The position numbers and the translations under genes are program-made. A stretch of 64,000 nucleotides of DNA. Source: Procambarus clarkii (lineage: Eukaryota > Arthropoda > Malacostraca > Decapoda > Cambaridae). Below, one piece after another: positions 11,546 to 23,040 of the stretch (its first letter is position 1; the number at the start of each line of letters is the position of its first letter). The DNA lies in the NCBI RefSeq assembly GCF_040958095.1, contig NC_091227.1:17379432-17443431 (forward strand), given 5' to 3'. A model generated the notes under the pieces. That model made no database searches and was not told the DNA's origin. It saw only the letters and a list, made by a program, of their open reading frames with translations.

Positions 11546-14500
11546 CTGAGAAAAAATACAACAAATTATTCAATGAAGGTATCATGAAGTTAATTAATTC
11601 CTATACATCAATAATAGCACTTGTAACTGGGAAGCATCCTTTCATACATGCTAAAGAAAGTTGTACAGTACAGAATTATTTATGAAGAAAATGGAGATAC
11701 TGTATACTTATAAATGCACCTTAAGGTAAATACCCACCTCTCTCATGTGAGTCTGAATGTCAGCTAGCACACTCAGTTTGAGGGAACAGAACCGACATTT
11801 GTACTTCTCGGTTCCATCTTCCAGTAGGTGAGTGTCTGAATTTAAATCTTGTGAATCATGCTCATCGTCTAATTCATGATTGCTTAAAGTAGGTAAAGTT
11901 AGCCCACCAATCTGAAAAATTTAAGAGGCAAGTCTTTTTTATTGAAATAACTATAGATGTAAAAAAAAATCTAGCTTTGAATGTAATGAAAAGCCATTTT
12001 CTTGGCGAGTCCAGGAGGCTCCCTGAAGCTATCTGAACTGACATGAGCCATCTTAGTTTGGGGTCATCAGTTATGGGAATTCTTTATGCCTACCGGAAAC
12101 CAGAGCCAGAACCTGTTCCACTTCCTAGAGGCGCAGGAAGCAATGGCCATATGAGCATTCTACATTTAGAGTATGTCATGTCTGCCATTGACCGGATATA
12201 CCCCCAGAAAGTAGGCAAAACAATACAATCCCCCAACTAATCAAAACTGCAACCTATGTCCAAACAGAGCCAAAGAACTCCTCCCAAAAGAAAACAAACA
12301 AAATGTCATCCAACTAGTGTGCCGGCTTGTTAGCAACCCCTCCTTCCCCCGAAAGGGAGGAGGGGGTGCTAACCCTTTGCCCCTTCCTGTCTCTCTGATG
12401 CTGACAGAGAGACAGGGAAGGGGGCATAGGGTTAGCCCTTTGCTCTAACCCTCAGATGGGGGGAAGGGTTAGACGGCCGAGCCGTCGAGATCAGCTCCCC
12501 ATTCGAAGGCCCGGCGCTCAATGCCTACGCATCCTCTGCAAGTCTAAAGATAGTTCCAGAAGGCTAAAGAAGCATAAGACTGAAGCCAAATGACTGTGAG
12601 TACGGTTATCATCAGCAACCAAGGCAGCCAAGGGCACAGGGACCTGAGCATGCAACTGCTGCAATCTGACCTCACAAGAAAGCGCAGGGGCGTAAAGGTA
12701 CTCATTAAGTAACTCAAGAGAACCCCCCCCCTCACAAGAAAACCTGTAACACCGAGGAAACCTCACACCACTCAAGCGTGCGGGTACGACAAAAACTGTG
12801 CCACACCCCCCAGAGTAAAGAGAGAGCAGTCTACAAGCCAGGAGGACCCAGGAACCTCATAACGCACACAGTATGGGGAAGAGAAATTGAACTTAAAAGA
12901 GATCGGGTCCAAAATAGAGGCGAATTCCGGGTCACGCAGAAGGTAGGCACTAAGAGGCTCCCGAACATCCGCAGGGGGAAAATCTGAGAAGCAGAAAACC
13001 TCCCGTAACTGATGACCCCAAACTAAGACTGCACATTCAGTCTGGATAGCTTCAGGGAGCCGACAAGGCTCCACACAGAAAATCCTTGTAAATTTAACAG
13101 CTGGGTAGTTTACAAAATTAAAATGATGATGGTGTCACACTTAAATTTCAGCAAATCTTGTGGGAAAACCTGCAATAAGAAATTGAAAGAAGGACTGTAC
13201 TAATCAGGGATTATCTAATTATTATCAACAATTAGATGAACATCACCACAGCTATATCCCTAAACATTATCAGTCATTATCATTATAAACATAACAGGAA
13301 TGACAGTTCATAACAAAATAACATGGAATACCATAAATACACATACACTAAACATAAAATATCTTTAATCAGCTGAATAAATTTCCAAGCTACTTTAAGC
13401 TATTAATGGTGCAACTTTGAGTATTGTATTGATAATCTATCACAAGTTTATCTCTGATATGGTTTAAAATCAAATAAGGATACACCAAAAACTGCAGTAC
13501 TGAACTACAGTTCTAATCAACATTATCTCTTCGGCAGATTGCATTATTTCACAACACAAATTAACTAACAATACAGTATACTGAACACACTATATTTCAT
13601 GTAGACAAAACTACTACACATTATAAACTTAAATCTTACTTGAACACATGTTTCATTTTCATCCAAGTCCAGTCCATCCACCTCCATAACATTTTCCACT
13701 GCCTCAGCAACAGCAGAAGCTTCTAGTATTTCTTCTTCAACCATAAGCATATCTGTCCCTCCATCATCCTCCAGGGCTTCATCCAGCCTCCCTTCAAGGT
13801 CGTCATTACTGTCTGATGAGCCGAGAAGGCCCTGTATGCAATGTTCATGGACCTAATCAGGTTATTGTATATTCCTATTAGAAGTAATATTACACTTATT
13901 AATAAAACCCATTAATTACATATCTGTTGTGCAAGCAACTTGGCCACCTTAGCCTTATATCCTACAGTTATTTACACAATTCATGGTTGTCTCAAAATTT
14001 ACAATGCATATTTATGAAGCCATTTTGCTGAAATTGCTCCATACTAGATCACATCAGTTGCAGAAGTTCTGTTTGGCTTACTGGGGACCAGAGCCAAAAC
14101 CTGCCCCCATTTCACAGAGGCACAGCGACCAAGTGACAATCTGCCACCCTCACCAGAAAAAGTGTCTAGAAAGTCAGCAACACTTGACAAACAACTGGAA
14201 GATTCACTGAAAAATTAAAGTCACCAAACAACTTTGAAACTGATTCACACAGAACAAGGGTTTCCCTCAAACTAGCTCAAAATTTGTTAGTACTGTACTG
14301 ATTACCACCACCAGTCAGCATGGCCCCAACTGGCTCTCCATCTCAGTTCTGTTGCTGATGAGGCAGCGTTTGGATCTACCTGTACCATTCTGATCCATCG
14401 GTCGTGGGTAAGCCCCACCACTTAAAGTTAACTGCCGGCCATCCTTGGACTCTGTTGTCCTGCAGGGGCCATTTGCTTTATGTAGTGTTTCTGTTTTAGT

Positions 14501-17500
14501 ATTAGCTTCACATGGGCGCTTTCAATCTGGCTTGTTGTGTAGGCTTGCATTTTGAGCTGCATGGATTCAGGGTTTACTTTCCTGGGTGCCTGCTAATGCT
14601 GCCCTTGTACAGTTAGAGTTATCTTTCCCGCTGTGTCCAGGAGTTCTCCCGAGAGGCCTAGCCACAGGAGTGGAGAGCTTCACCTTGGGCTAATCATAGA
14701 TATTTGATTGCTTTGTTTGAGCCCTTGGCTGGGGGGCATTCTTTGGCTGTGCTGGGATACACTGTGGTTTGTGTGCTTGTTTATAATAGTATGACATGGT
14801 CACTATTAGTAGCCTGATTGTTGAGGCTACATTTGGTGACTGTTCTTCTGAAGAATGGCCCCAGTACCTGGTGTTTCTACTTGGCTAGCTGCTTTCAGGC
14901 CCTGGGAATCACTTGCAGGTCTGTGGCATGGTCTGTTATGGATTGATCCATCGAGCCCACCCTCGCCGAGTGTGAGTTTCAGTGGGTGCTCACTGTCTTT
15001 GCTACCAGACGATGATATGTTCCATGAGCGGCACATCAAAATAAGCCGTAAAGAATTCTATTTCACTCATGTTGTCACCTGTATCTGGGAAAATGTCTGT
15101 AATCCCAACATCTGCATTGTCAAAGGTGGGAGTTTAAATACACTCTGCCCATGTGAGATCATTACTGGAGTATGCAGTTCCAGCATGGAATCCACACTTT
15201 GTGAAACATAAAGAGAAACTTGAGAAAGTTCAGAGACTACAGATAAGGATTGGTGCCAAATAAATCCTCCCTGGCCAGGATACGAACCCAGGCCAAAGGG
15301 CTCGCGAAACGCCAGTCTTACCACTTTGCCACAGGAACTGCTGATACTCTTATGAACAGTACTTTGATACCCTTATGTACTTTGCTATGTTGTGATAGTA
15401 CATGATATTGTGAATTTATACACTGCAAAGAATTAGAATTCCTGACCTTTATGGATTGCCTCATATGCATTTATTATAAAATATTTTCCTATTTGGTATT
15501 AAGTTAGTTTTGATTGACTAAATGTGCTCCTGCTAATAACATATATTTAAATAATAAGCACTCTTTTCCATGCTTGATTTTTCAGTAATTTTCATATCAA
15601 TATACTCTTACCATACATGATATCTTAATGGACACGGAATACTGTTGACTTTAATACCTGGTGTTTCAATGACTCAACAGGTTCACAGGCTGCTAGACCA
15701 GTAATGACTTCAACTGATTCCTCCTGCTTTACTTCAAATTTTACATTTGGTGGTCGACCTCGTCCTCTGCCTCGACGACCTCGACGAGTACGTCCTCCAC
15801 TGCCTGCCAGTAAAGAAGCTGCTTCAATTAGTACACTCAGACATGCTCATACTCACACTTCACTTATGTAATTGCACTTTGAGTGAATACATTAAACTGT
15901 CTAACTAAAGTGGGACACAAGGATTTTGAGCACTACAGGCATCTTGTAAATCAGAAACATATATTCACAAAAATCACAAACTCACTCACTCTCACGCTCA
16001 CTGTGTCGAGAATGGTGATGGAGACTCGCAATCAGAATGATAAACTGATAAATATTACTGCCTACAGTCTACCAGCAAGCAACACATGACTAATGAGGAA
16101 CTAGATGACAGAAGAGAGGGCCTTATAATCATCAGGAGAGAGATCGTAGTAAGAGCAGATAAAGATAAACCCAGCATTGAATTACTGAAAGAGTCCTGGT
16201 GACTCACTGAAGCTATCTTCTTGAGAGTGCTTCATACTGAAAGGTCACAACAGTCACAGATAGTATTGTTTGGCCTTCTGGGGACCAGTTTTATATTTTA
16301 TTTGTTTATATTTATATAAAAGAAGGTACATTGGGTTGAGAAGGTGCATACATTGGGGTTTGAGTGTTACATTTTTGCAAAGCCATCAACATACATAGCA
16401 TTTCAGGCAGATCCATAAGCTAACCATTAAAAGTAATAACAGGAACATTATAACAGAATTTGAGTTCAATATAATAACTATATTACAAATTAATAGAATA
16501 GATTATAGTGATGAAGTTGCATGTCTTAAGTACTACATTTGGTGAGTGGGTAACACAAGATACAGTGCGAGTTAGTAGCACAAGGTGGGAAACTGTGAGG
16601 GGGAAATTTGTTACTTTTTGGTTTTTATCCTTTCCAAGTGCCATAGTTGTAATAGCTTGGCACTTTCCCTTGATAATTCCCTCCCTCCTTGGTCTGCTCT
16701 TTTAATGTGTACTTATCCCACAACATTCAAAGTGGCAGCCAGTATAATAATGTCAATGAAACCGCACTATGACTTAATTGCCCTCAATGGCCTGCCCAGT
16801 ACCAGTATGTCTCTAGATAGGAAGGAAATTATAAATTAATAAATATACAAGATTTTAAGCTTAGGATTCTGTAAATTTAGTAATTCTGTAAATTCTTAGG
16901 ATTCTTATTTAGAGTATCAGACTGACTAACCTGATCCCATGTACACTTTAAAATCTTTATCATCTTTAGTAAGAGTAGAGGCTTCCAGGTTGAGAGAGTC
17001 CTCCTCCAGTACACATTCCACATTCCCCTCAAGACAGTTCTGCTTCACCAAGGCCAGGGTTCTCATGTACTTATTAGTCACCACCTGAAGGACAAAAATC
17101 ATGACTGAGTTATATGAAAAGTATTTTTCACTTTTTCAGAGTAGTTCACTTGATTGCTCCGAAAAGGTAAGATCTGCTGTGTCTGTGAATCAGGATCATG
17201 TTATTAGGCAGGATGACATTCTAGAGCATCAAAACCACAGGAAATTTGTCTATCAGTCTCTGCAGTGTTATAATAGGTGCTAGGACGTCACTAGGAGAGC
17301 ATTCAGCACAGTTTAAACTCACCAAGATAGGATCCATTCATAAAACAGTACATCCTAGCAAGCCTGCCACGTTACCTAACAAGTAGCAGTAGCACCATAT
17401 AGTACACCTATGGGTTTCCTGGCCTCAGCCACCCCTTTAACATCCTCAGAAAAGAACAGACTCATTACACAGGTGAAACAGGGACACAATAGAGGGAACA

Positions 17501-19937
17501 GAGGCACGCAGGTGAGATTGCTCCACACTACAAGATCACATCAGTCACAGAATTTGATTTTGCATGCACCATGTAACTACATTGGTAATAAATACCATAG
17601 TAGATACATGGATTGATCTATCAAAAGTGTTTCACTTGCCTGTTTCAAGTTCATTAGCTGACCCTCAAGGGAATCAATGTCATCGATAAGCTTGAAGCAC
17701 TTTTTACACAAGATGCTTGAGTGAGCAACCATATCACAGAGGTCCTGGTTGACAATGGCACTCAGCACAGCATGAACCAGCAGCTGCCGGTGTGAAGTCT
17801 TCGCCTGTGACAAAACACTTATTAAGTTCAAAGCTGAAGACACATTCCTTAGCTGTTGAACTGAAAGTATGTAGCATAATGTTAATAATATTAAGTATTA
17901 TTTTAGCTTATTTTACTTTGTAGCCAATAACACTAATGTGATACAATACTAGATAACATGTCATGAGAATAATTGTAAAAATGCTAGTAAACTGTTGAGA
18001 TTAGCACCTCCACCTTACAGTCCATCACCACATGCCCGACGGTAAATAGTCTGGCTCTCTCGAGGCTCCAAAAGATTCATAAAATTTGTATATTTTTAAA
18101 TTTTAAGCTTTTTCTTGGCTATAATTTTATGAATTTTGTGTCAAAATATTAAGAAAAGAATAATCTAGAGTATGGAAAAATAATAAATGTATAATAAAAG
18201 GTACTGTATGTACATTACAGGTATATACATGGTATTTGTTGGATAAACAAAAGTTTATAAAATCTATACATTCCTCATTTATCATAAAGAAATATTGTAA
18301 TAGTGTTGGAAACAGGTTTGGAATAAAAGAAATTTCATTTCTCTTGAGAAAAGGCACAGCTGATAAAATGTAAGGGGTATCCAAGGCGAGAGAAAGATTT
18401 GTAAAATAAAGCAAATACTGTATTAGAGTCAAGAAACTGAGGGTCACTGATGTGTAGAGGGAATTATCAGGGGAAAGCATTAAGCCATTACGACTACAGT
18501 ATATAGCACTTGGAAGTAATCAGGATAAGGATTTGGGATGGGACGGGGGAAAAGGAACGGTGCCCAACCACTTGGATGGTCGGGGATTGAACGCCAACCT
18601 TCATGAAGCGAGCCCATCGCTCTAACGTCCAGGGGAGCGTCTCACTCTTCCGCTAAGGAAGAGTGAAACAAGGACACTTTTCTTAACAGGAGGAGGATGG
18701 TAGGAAAAGAAATGAATGTAAATACTGTACCACTATGCAAGGGTTTGTGGTAGACAGAGAAAGAGAAATCGAACAAAGAGCTGTGAACATGAAAAGTCGT
18801 TGTTTCTTCATCTTCTGGTGTGTGGCTTGGTCATCATATCTTCAGCCACATTATTGTGACTCACCATCTGGATTTATTATAAATGTCTAGCATCCACAGT
18901 TATATAATAAAAATCAAGACAAAAAATAAGGATCAAAGTTTCAGAAATATATATTCTGTGTATCACAGAGTGCTTGTAAAACACAAACAAGACTGATGAT
19001 GACTTACTTTATCAGAGAGGACCTCCATAGCACCTCTAGCAGACACTCCCAACTTGGCATTACAGACCATGCAGTGTGGACTGCTCTGCAATCCATTTTG
19101 CTGCAATTTCTGGAATCCCTGGTTGGGATCTGCTGTTTGTAGATGGTGGTGGTGGTGGTGATGGTGGTGGTGATGGTGCAGATGAGTATGTTGCTGTCTC
19201 TCTTCTTGTTGCTGTTCAGATTCACTCTTTTCCAACTAATGATTATAAAATATGAAAATGTTACAATTGTATTCAAGTACTATAGACAGTATATGCAGAC
19301 ACTTCATCCCTCCCCCATCGCAGCTACAACAGGAAAAAAGGGAGTGGCCCACCAAAAAGTGTTTCATTACAGCTGTTTTACAGCTGGAAAAGATCATCAG
19401 GGCAAATGGGGGGGGGGAGGGGGGCTTTGACAAGCCACCGGCTTCCTGTCCTCATCAAGACCACTAGTATTAGTGGTAAACTTTATCCCTCATGGTAAAA
19501 TTCATGTAAATTACAAGGTAAATCAGGTAAATTACATTTACATTATTACTGTAAGTCAGGCATACCATTCTCTGGAGAAGCAGAAAACAAAGCTCAGATC
19601 TGAAGGAAAAAAAAAACACGCCTCTGAAGAAGCCTCCCAACCCAACAGCTGGAAGAGCCAAAAGGAAAATTGCCATAATTCCTGTACTGTGCTCACTGAG
19701 ATATCTCGTTGACGGGTGGTGCACTCACCAAGAAGTTTATAAGAAATAAACAAGAATAAAAGTTTACTGAAAATAAAGTGTACAGAAGGTGGTTGAAATG
19801 TAATAAGTTACCTGGTGGGCAGTGAGGATATGGACATTAGGTTGGGTACAATCGTCATCAAGAGATGTAGTCTCCACCAGGGTGATCATCTGGGCCCCTT
19901 CACCCAGTGATGACACATCTAGGGATAACCCTTCCAT
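9692..19937 (-). CDS. ZAD / AT-hook / C2H2 zinc-finger protein, 8 coding exons
   Basis: Coding exons in transcript order are 19937-19812, 19235-19008, 17804-17640, 17084-16931, 15803-15658, 13831-13640, 11911-11738 and 11545-9692. All junctions agree in phase and give 1012 codons. The protein has an acidic N terminus, a poly-His run (about residues 62-73), a ZAD domain (C97, C100 paired with C151, C154), a VKQE sumoylation-type motif, an Arg/Gly AT-hook (RGRGRPP, about residue 240), an acidic segment, 13 C2H2 fingers (about 374-740) and a Ser/Thr/Gln-rich C terminus. In this family the ZAD mediates dimerisation and the fingers bind DNA, so a nuclear transcription regulator is likely. The target is unknown, and I recognise no named orthologue. 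The ATG sits 3 bases after an acceptor, so a 5' untranslated exon must lie upstream, possibly near 24.9 kb. Introns contain SINE, LINE and TIR repeats. Confidence 0.9.
11738..11911 (-). CDS. Zinc-finger gene, exon 7 (start of finger 1)
   Basis: 58 codons, phase 0 at both ends. The acceptor is ATTTTTCAG and the donor GAG|GTGGGT. It carries an acidic stretch and then YKCRFC, the Cys pair of finger 1, whose second His lies across the intron. Confidence 0.88.
11972..13090. mobile_element. Long-TIR element in zinc-finger gene intron
   Basis: The left end (11975-12150: GAATGTAATGAAAAGCCATT, then GGAGGCTCCCTGAAGCTATC, then TTTGGGGTCATCAG) recurs inverted at 12990-13090 (CTGATGACCCCAAAC, GATAGCTTCAGGGAGCC, CAGAAAATCC). 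The element is about 1.1 kb and has no transposase-like frame. Related copies are at 39731-41893, 45030-46965 and 25798-25965. Confidence 0.7.
13640..13831 (-). CDS. Zinc-finger gene, exon 6 (acidic linker)
   Basis: 64 codons, phase 0 at both ends. The acceptor is CATACAG and the donor CAA|GTAAGA. The peptide is strongly acidic (many Asp and Glu, e.g. LMVEEEILEASAVAEAVENV) and may serve as a transactivation or interaction segment. Confidence 0.85.
14030..14960 (+). repeat. Interspersed repeat related to the long-TIR family
   Basis: 14035-14200 contains CACATCAGTTGCAGAAGTTC and GGGACCAGAGCCAAAACCTG, matching the subterminal region at 45085-45200. 14290-14960 resembles 7540-8150. No second terminus was identified, so this is a decayed fragment within an intron of the zinc-finger gene. 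Confidence 0.5.
15165..15255 (+). mobile_element. Short LINE RT C-terminal fragment
   Basis: The stretch GGAGTATGCAGTTCCAGCATGGAATCC and what follows is related to 57895-57990. It encodes an 'LEYA.PAWNP....KHK.KLEKVQR'-type segment of LINE reverse transcriptases. Confidence 0.6.
15256..15345 (-). repeat. tRNA-derived SINE head (same family as 58300-58530)
   Basis: Read on the minus strand, it carries TGGTAAGACTGGCGTTTCGCG, a B box GGGTTCGTATCC and GGCCAGGGAGGATTTA. This matches the tRNA-like head at 58430-58530. The body and tail are missing. Confidence 0.7.
15658..15803 (-). CDS. Zinc-finger gene, exon 5 (AT-hook)
   Basis: 146 bases. The exon takes up phase 1 from exon 4 (G|GC) and ends phase 0 at CAG|GTATTA. 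It encodes an Arg/Gly-rich segment with the AT-hook core RGRGRPP and then VKQEE, a sumoylation consensus. AT-hooks bind the minor groove of AT-rich DNA. Confidence 0.87.
16190..16660 (-). mobile_element. LINE 3' UTR fragment, inserted in a TIR-family fragment
   Basis: 16290-16660 matches 21520-22020: AAGGTACATTGGGTT, the AAGCCA...CATAGCATTT motif, and ACACAAGATACAGTGCGAGT. It starts at a T-rich end that corresponds to the A-rich 3' tail on the minus strand. It interrupts a short piece of the long-TIR family (16195-16290, GGGGACCAG edge). Confidence 0.65.
16931..17084 (-). CDS. Zinc-finger gene, exon 4
   Basis: 154 bases, starting in phase 0 after CCTTCAG and ending in phase 1 at TCAG|GTTAGT. 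It encodes a linker just C-terminal to the ZAD. Both flanking junctions keep frame. Confidence 0.85.
17640..17804 (-). CDS. Zinc-finger gene, exon 3 (second half of ZAD; GC donor)
   Basis: 55 codons, phase 0 at both ends. It contains the second Cys pair of the ZAD (CKKCFKLIDDIDSLEGQL), the typical family signature. The donor is CAG|GCAAGT, so the next intron is of the GC-AG class. The nearest GT would break the phase with exon 4. Confidence 0.9.
18450..18632 (-). repeat. tRNA-derived SINE
   Basis: This matches 42847-43025 over its full length. Minus-strand landmarks are a head around GGACGTTAGAGCGATGGGCT, a B-box-like GCGTTCAATCCC, then CCAAGTGGTTGGGCACC and CCCATCCCAAATCCTTATCC. It lies in a zinc-finger gene intron. 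Confidence 0.72.
18765..18870 (+). repeat. Interspersed repeat resembling the tail of a hammerhead-bearing retroelement
   Basis: The string AAAGTCGTTGTTTCTTCATC, then GTGTGTGGCTTGGTCATCAT, then CAGCCACATTATTGTGACTC is typical of a common crustacean repeat. In that repeat it follows a GGACCGAAAC motif. A decayed inverted counterpart is at about 49050-49200. Family identity is from memory, not from a search. Confidence 0.4.
19008..19235 (-). CDS. Zinc-finger gene, exon 2 (poly-His and first half of ZAD)
   Basis: 76 codons, phase 0 at both ends; donor AAA|GTAAGT. A run of 12 His, encoded by an imperfect CAY repeat (19140-19180), precedes the ZAD start HCMVCNAKLG. The acceptor (ATCATTAG) has a weak pyrimidine tract but is the only one that keeps phase with exon 1. 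Confidence 0.87.
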
Positions 19938-19940
19938 ATT
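19812..19940 (-). CDS. Zinc-finger gene, first coding exon
   Basis: The acceptor TCTTTACAG is followed by AAT and then ATG at 19937. The 42 codons begin MEGLSLDVSSLGEG and are rich in Asp and Glu. The donor is CAG|GTAACT, phase 0. The exon starts just upstream of the ATG, so at least one untranslated exon lies further upstream. Confidence 0.82.
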
Positions 19941-20094
19941 CTGTAAAGATAAATACAGTAAAGGATATACAGTACTGTATATATTAATCAAACATACAAA
20001 AACTCAATAAAATGTGATGCACTGGCTGCTCACAAAGGAACAAACAGGCAGTACTGAATAAGGTATGGTAATTATCATGAGAAAGTGCCAAGAC

Positions 20095-20357
20095 AGTACA
20101 GTATAATATTACTATATAGTAATATAGTAATATTACTATATAGTAATACTGTAAGTATTACTATATAGTAATATTACATAGACCAAGCAGAAGGAAGTCA
20201 TAAATATTAATTAATTATATTATTATTGTAATAATTATTATACTGTAATAATAATTATTGTATTTAATAATAATTATTATATTATTATTATTGTAATAAT
20301 TATTATAATAATAATTATTGTATTTAATAATTATCACTCTTCCTTCTGCTTGGTCTA
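20095..20357. repeat. AT-rich fold-back element with perfect 19-bp inverted ends
   Basis: TAGACCAAGCAGAAGGAAG (20179-20197) recurs exactly inverted at 20339-20357. Between them are (TAA/TTA)n-type sequences that can also fold. Just upstream, 20100-20178 is itself a set of ATATAGTAATATTAC palindromes. A hairpin or cruciform is possible. Confidence 0.75.
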
Positions 20358-20975
20358 GAAGGAAGCCGGCCTCGGGTGAAAGGGGGCTGTGATGATCTCT
20401 GTCTGGAACCCCTAGGTGCGGGACTGGGACATCCACTTCCTAGGGCTCGTGCAGCCCAGGCTCTGCTTCAGGAGGCTGGAGTCGTTCTTGTCCTTGCTGG
20501 GGTTGTTCTTCTCTGGCCCCGACTACGGTGGTCTCAGGGTTTGGAGTCCCTGTGCCTTCTTTCACCAACTTCGAAGTCAACTCCGGAGCTCACAGTTCCT
20601 GCGACGGCGCTGAAACCAATCATATTGGTGTTTGCCATTACACTGGAGACTTTTAACACCATGGAGAGGAGGGACCTGCTGCTTGGGTAACAGCTTCTTC
20701 TCCGTATCAACCTTCCCTGGCTTTGCACCCTGGAGAGGCCACTCTAGACCAACAACCAGAGCACAACTCCACAGACTTAGGTGGAGTTGTGCAACAACTC
20801 AACTTACAACTTAGGTGTAAGCAGTTCCATGGGGTTTGTAACCCTATGGGTGATGTAGCATCTCCTATTTTCTGTCCTACATTGTGGCTTTTTGAGCTTG
20901 AAAGTGTTGCTCCTTGTTTGTTTTACATCTGACCTTTTAATTGTCTGGATCAATGTCCTCCAAATTGTTCAGTAT
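20358..20975. repeat. GC-richer unclassified stretch, probably repeat-derived
   Basis: 20370-20760 is unlike the AT-rich surroundings and contains TGGAGTTGTGC/GCACAACTCCA inverted words near 20762-20795. It resembles the interior of the long-TIR elements in style, but I could not align it. No exon is supported. Confidence 0.3.
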
Positions 20976-20979
20976 ATTA

Positions 20980-21490
20980 AAAGTTTGATGAGATCAGCCC
21001 AGTCATGTCTGGTTTGCAGTACAGTATTGTTAGCCCTGTGGCCCTCAACCGTTCCTCTAAATCGACTCTTAAATCGTTCCTGGAATGAGAGTTGATTTAG
21101 TTCTTGAATTATTTTTGTTGCCCGGTGTTGAACTTTCTCTAAAGTAGCTATGTCCTTTTGACAATGAGGTCTCCATGCTTAGATATGATAATCCAAGTGG
21201 GAGTGCACTAGAGATTTATACAGTTTAATAACTACCTACTTTTCCTTGAAGTCAAAGATTCACTTGACTATTCCTAGGCATTTGGCTAGCTTTTTTCACT
21301 GTAGCTCCCACTTGTTTTGCAACTTTCAGTGAATGTTGGTTTCTGGCTCCAAGGTCCTTTTCTTCATCAATCTACTGCAAGGAAATGCTGTTAATCTGGT
21401 AGTTGAGCCGTAGATTGTCATGCCCCACATGCAAGGTCTTGCATTTCTCAATATTAAAAAGCATTTGCCAGTCTTCTGACTATTTGTGGA
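20980..21490 (-). mobile_element. LINE reverse transcriptase C-terminal fragment
   Basis: Minus-strand frames give the familiar LINE pattern: a '..CKTLHVGH.N.R..Y' block, '..EKDLG', then '..S.VHSHLDY', then 'LEKVQ.RATK'. Frames are broken and both ends are missing. This is a different subfamily from the neighbouring 21500-23040 LINE. Confidence 0.68.
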
Positions 21491-21499
21491 GTCCATGTT

Positions 21500-21502
21500 A
21501 TC

Positions 21503-21537
<35 letters not shown>

Positions 21538-23040
21538 TATACAATAAGGTACATTGGGTTTATGAGAGTGTATAGCATTAATGTTTTTACATTCCTGTAA
21601 AGCCACTAATATGCATAGCATTTTGGTCAGGTCCTTAATTTAACAGAGAATTTTAAGTAGGTAATTTGTAGCAAAATTGAAAAAAGAATTTTAAGTAGAT
21701 AATTTGTAGCAAAATTGAAAAATGTTAACAGGTGCATTGTAAGAAAATTTGAAGAAAACTAGTAGGTACATTACAGTAAAATTTGAGGATTATCAACAGG
21801 TACATTGTAGCATAATTTGAGGATTATTTCTAGGTATATTGTAGTAAAATTTGCATTCAACATAACAACCATGATATTAGATGACAGCAGTGATTACAAA
21901 GGTGAAGTTGTATGACTTAAGCACATATATTGGGGGAATAGGTAGCACAAGATACAGTGCAAGTTTGAAGTACTGGGTAGGAAACTAGAGGATGAAATTA
22001 GGTACTTTTGGTTTTACTTTTGAATAAGGCATAGGTTGGACAGCTTTTTAATTCATTAAGGAGTGAGTTCCATAGATTAGGTCCCCTTTATTTGCACAGT
22101 GTTTACACAGATTTAGTTTAACTTTGGGGATATCAAAAGATATATTTATTTCTGGTGAGGTAATTATGGGTTCTAATACATCTGACAAGGAAGAGTTTCA
22201 GATCAGGATTAGCATTTAGGAACAAGGTTTTGTACATGTAAATGGCACAAGAGAATGTGTGGAGTGAGTTTATGTTTAGCATGTTTAGAGATTTAAACAG
22301 AGGGGCTGTGTGTTGTCTGAAAACAGAGTTTGTTATTGTTCTGATAGCAGATTTTTGTTGGGCAATGACAGGCTTGAGGTAGTTTGCAGGGGTTGAACCC
22401 CATGCACAGATACCATATGCAAGATAGGGACAGATTAGTGCATAGTATAATGAGAGGAGAGCAGAGTTTGGAACATAATATCTGATTTTAGAAAGTATAC
22501 CGACCATTTTTGAGACTTTTTTTGGTTATGTGTTGTATGTGGGTGCTGAAGTTGAGTCTCTTGTCTATGTATAGGCCAAGGAACTTCCAATCATTTTTAT
22601 TGCTGATGTTAACATTGTATATCTGAAGCCGAATTTAATTTGTTGATTTGCTTCCAAATAAAATGAATGTAGTAGGTCTTTTCTATGTTTCGTGTGAGTT
22701 TGTTAGTGACAAGACTTTTTTTTTTAATTCGTTATTTACATTATTTAGTGTGTGAGAGTTGGGGTCTGAGTAGAGGAAGGTAGTATCGTCAGCATATAGT
22801 ACAGGTTTAAGAATGTTAGAGATATTAGGGAGATCACTGATGTATATAAGAAACAGGAGAGGTACTAGGATGCTGCCCTGTGGCACTCCTACAGTTAATG
22901 GTAGAGTGGGGAAAGTTATATCATTGATGGCTACATATTGGTGTCTGTCGCTAAGATAGGATCGAATATAGTTCAGGGCAAGGCCTTGGGATCCATATTG
23001 GTGAAGTTTAAATAAGAGGTAGTTACTCTTTGTAAGGTCT
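21500..23040 (-). mobile_element. 5'-truncated LINE (jockey/CR1-like) with 3' tail
   Basis: On the minus strand there is a block 'QGSILVPLLFLIYISDLPN' and the catalytic LYADDT (22683-22886). Then come a C-terminal 'LSLYYALICPYLAYGICAWG'-type segment (22133-22507), a 3' UTR, and an (AAAT)n tail at 21500-21540. The frame is broken at least once. The 5' truncation lies at about 23040, where a GRT-rich satellite begins. The 3' UTR recurs at 16290-16660, and its terminal motif recurs at 60340 and 58305. Confidence 0.8.

Noticed and set aside
12518-13074. Frames of 63-100 codons on both strands
   Set aside because: They lie inside the long-TIR element, overlap each other, and show no domain.
20215-20436. 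Asn/Tyr-rich minus frame
   Set aside because: Translation of the AT-rich core of the fold-back element.
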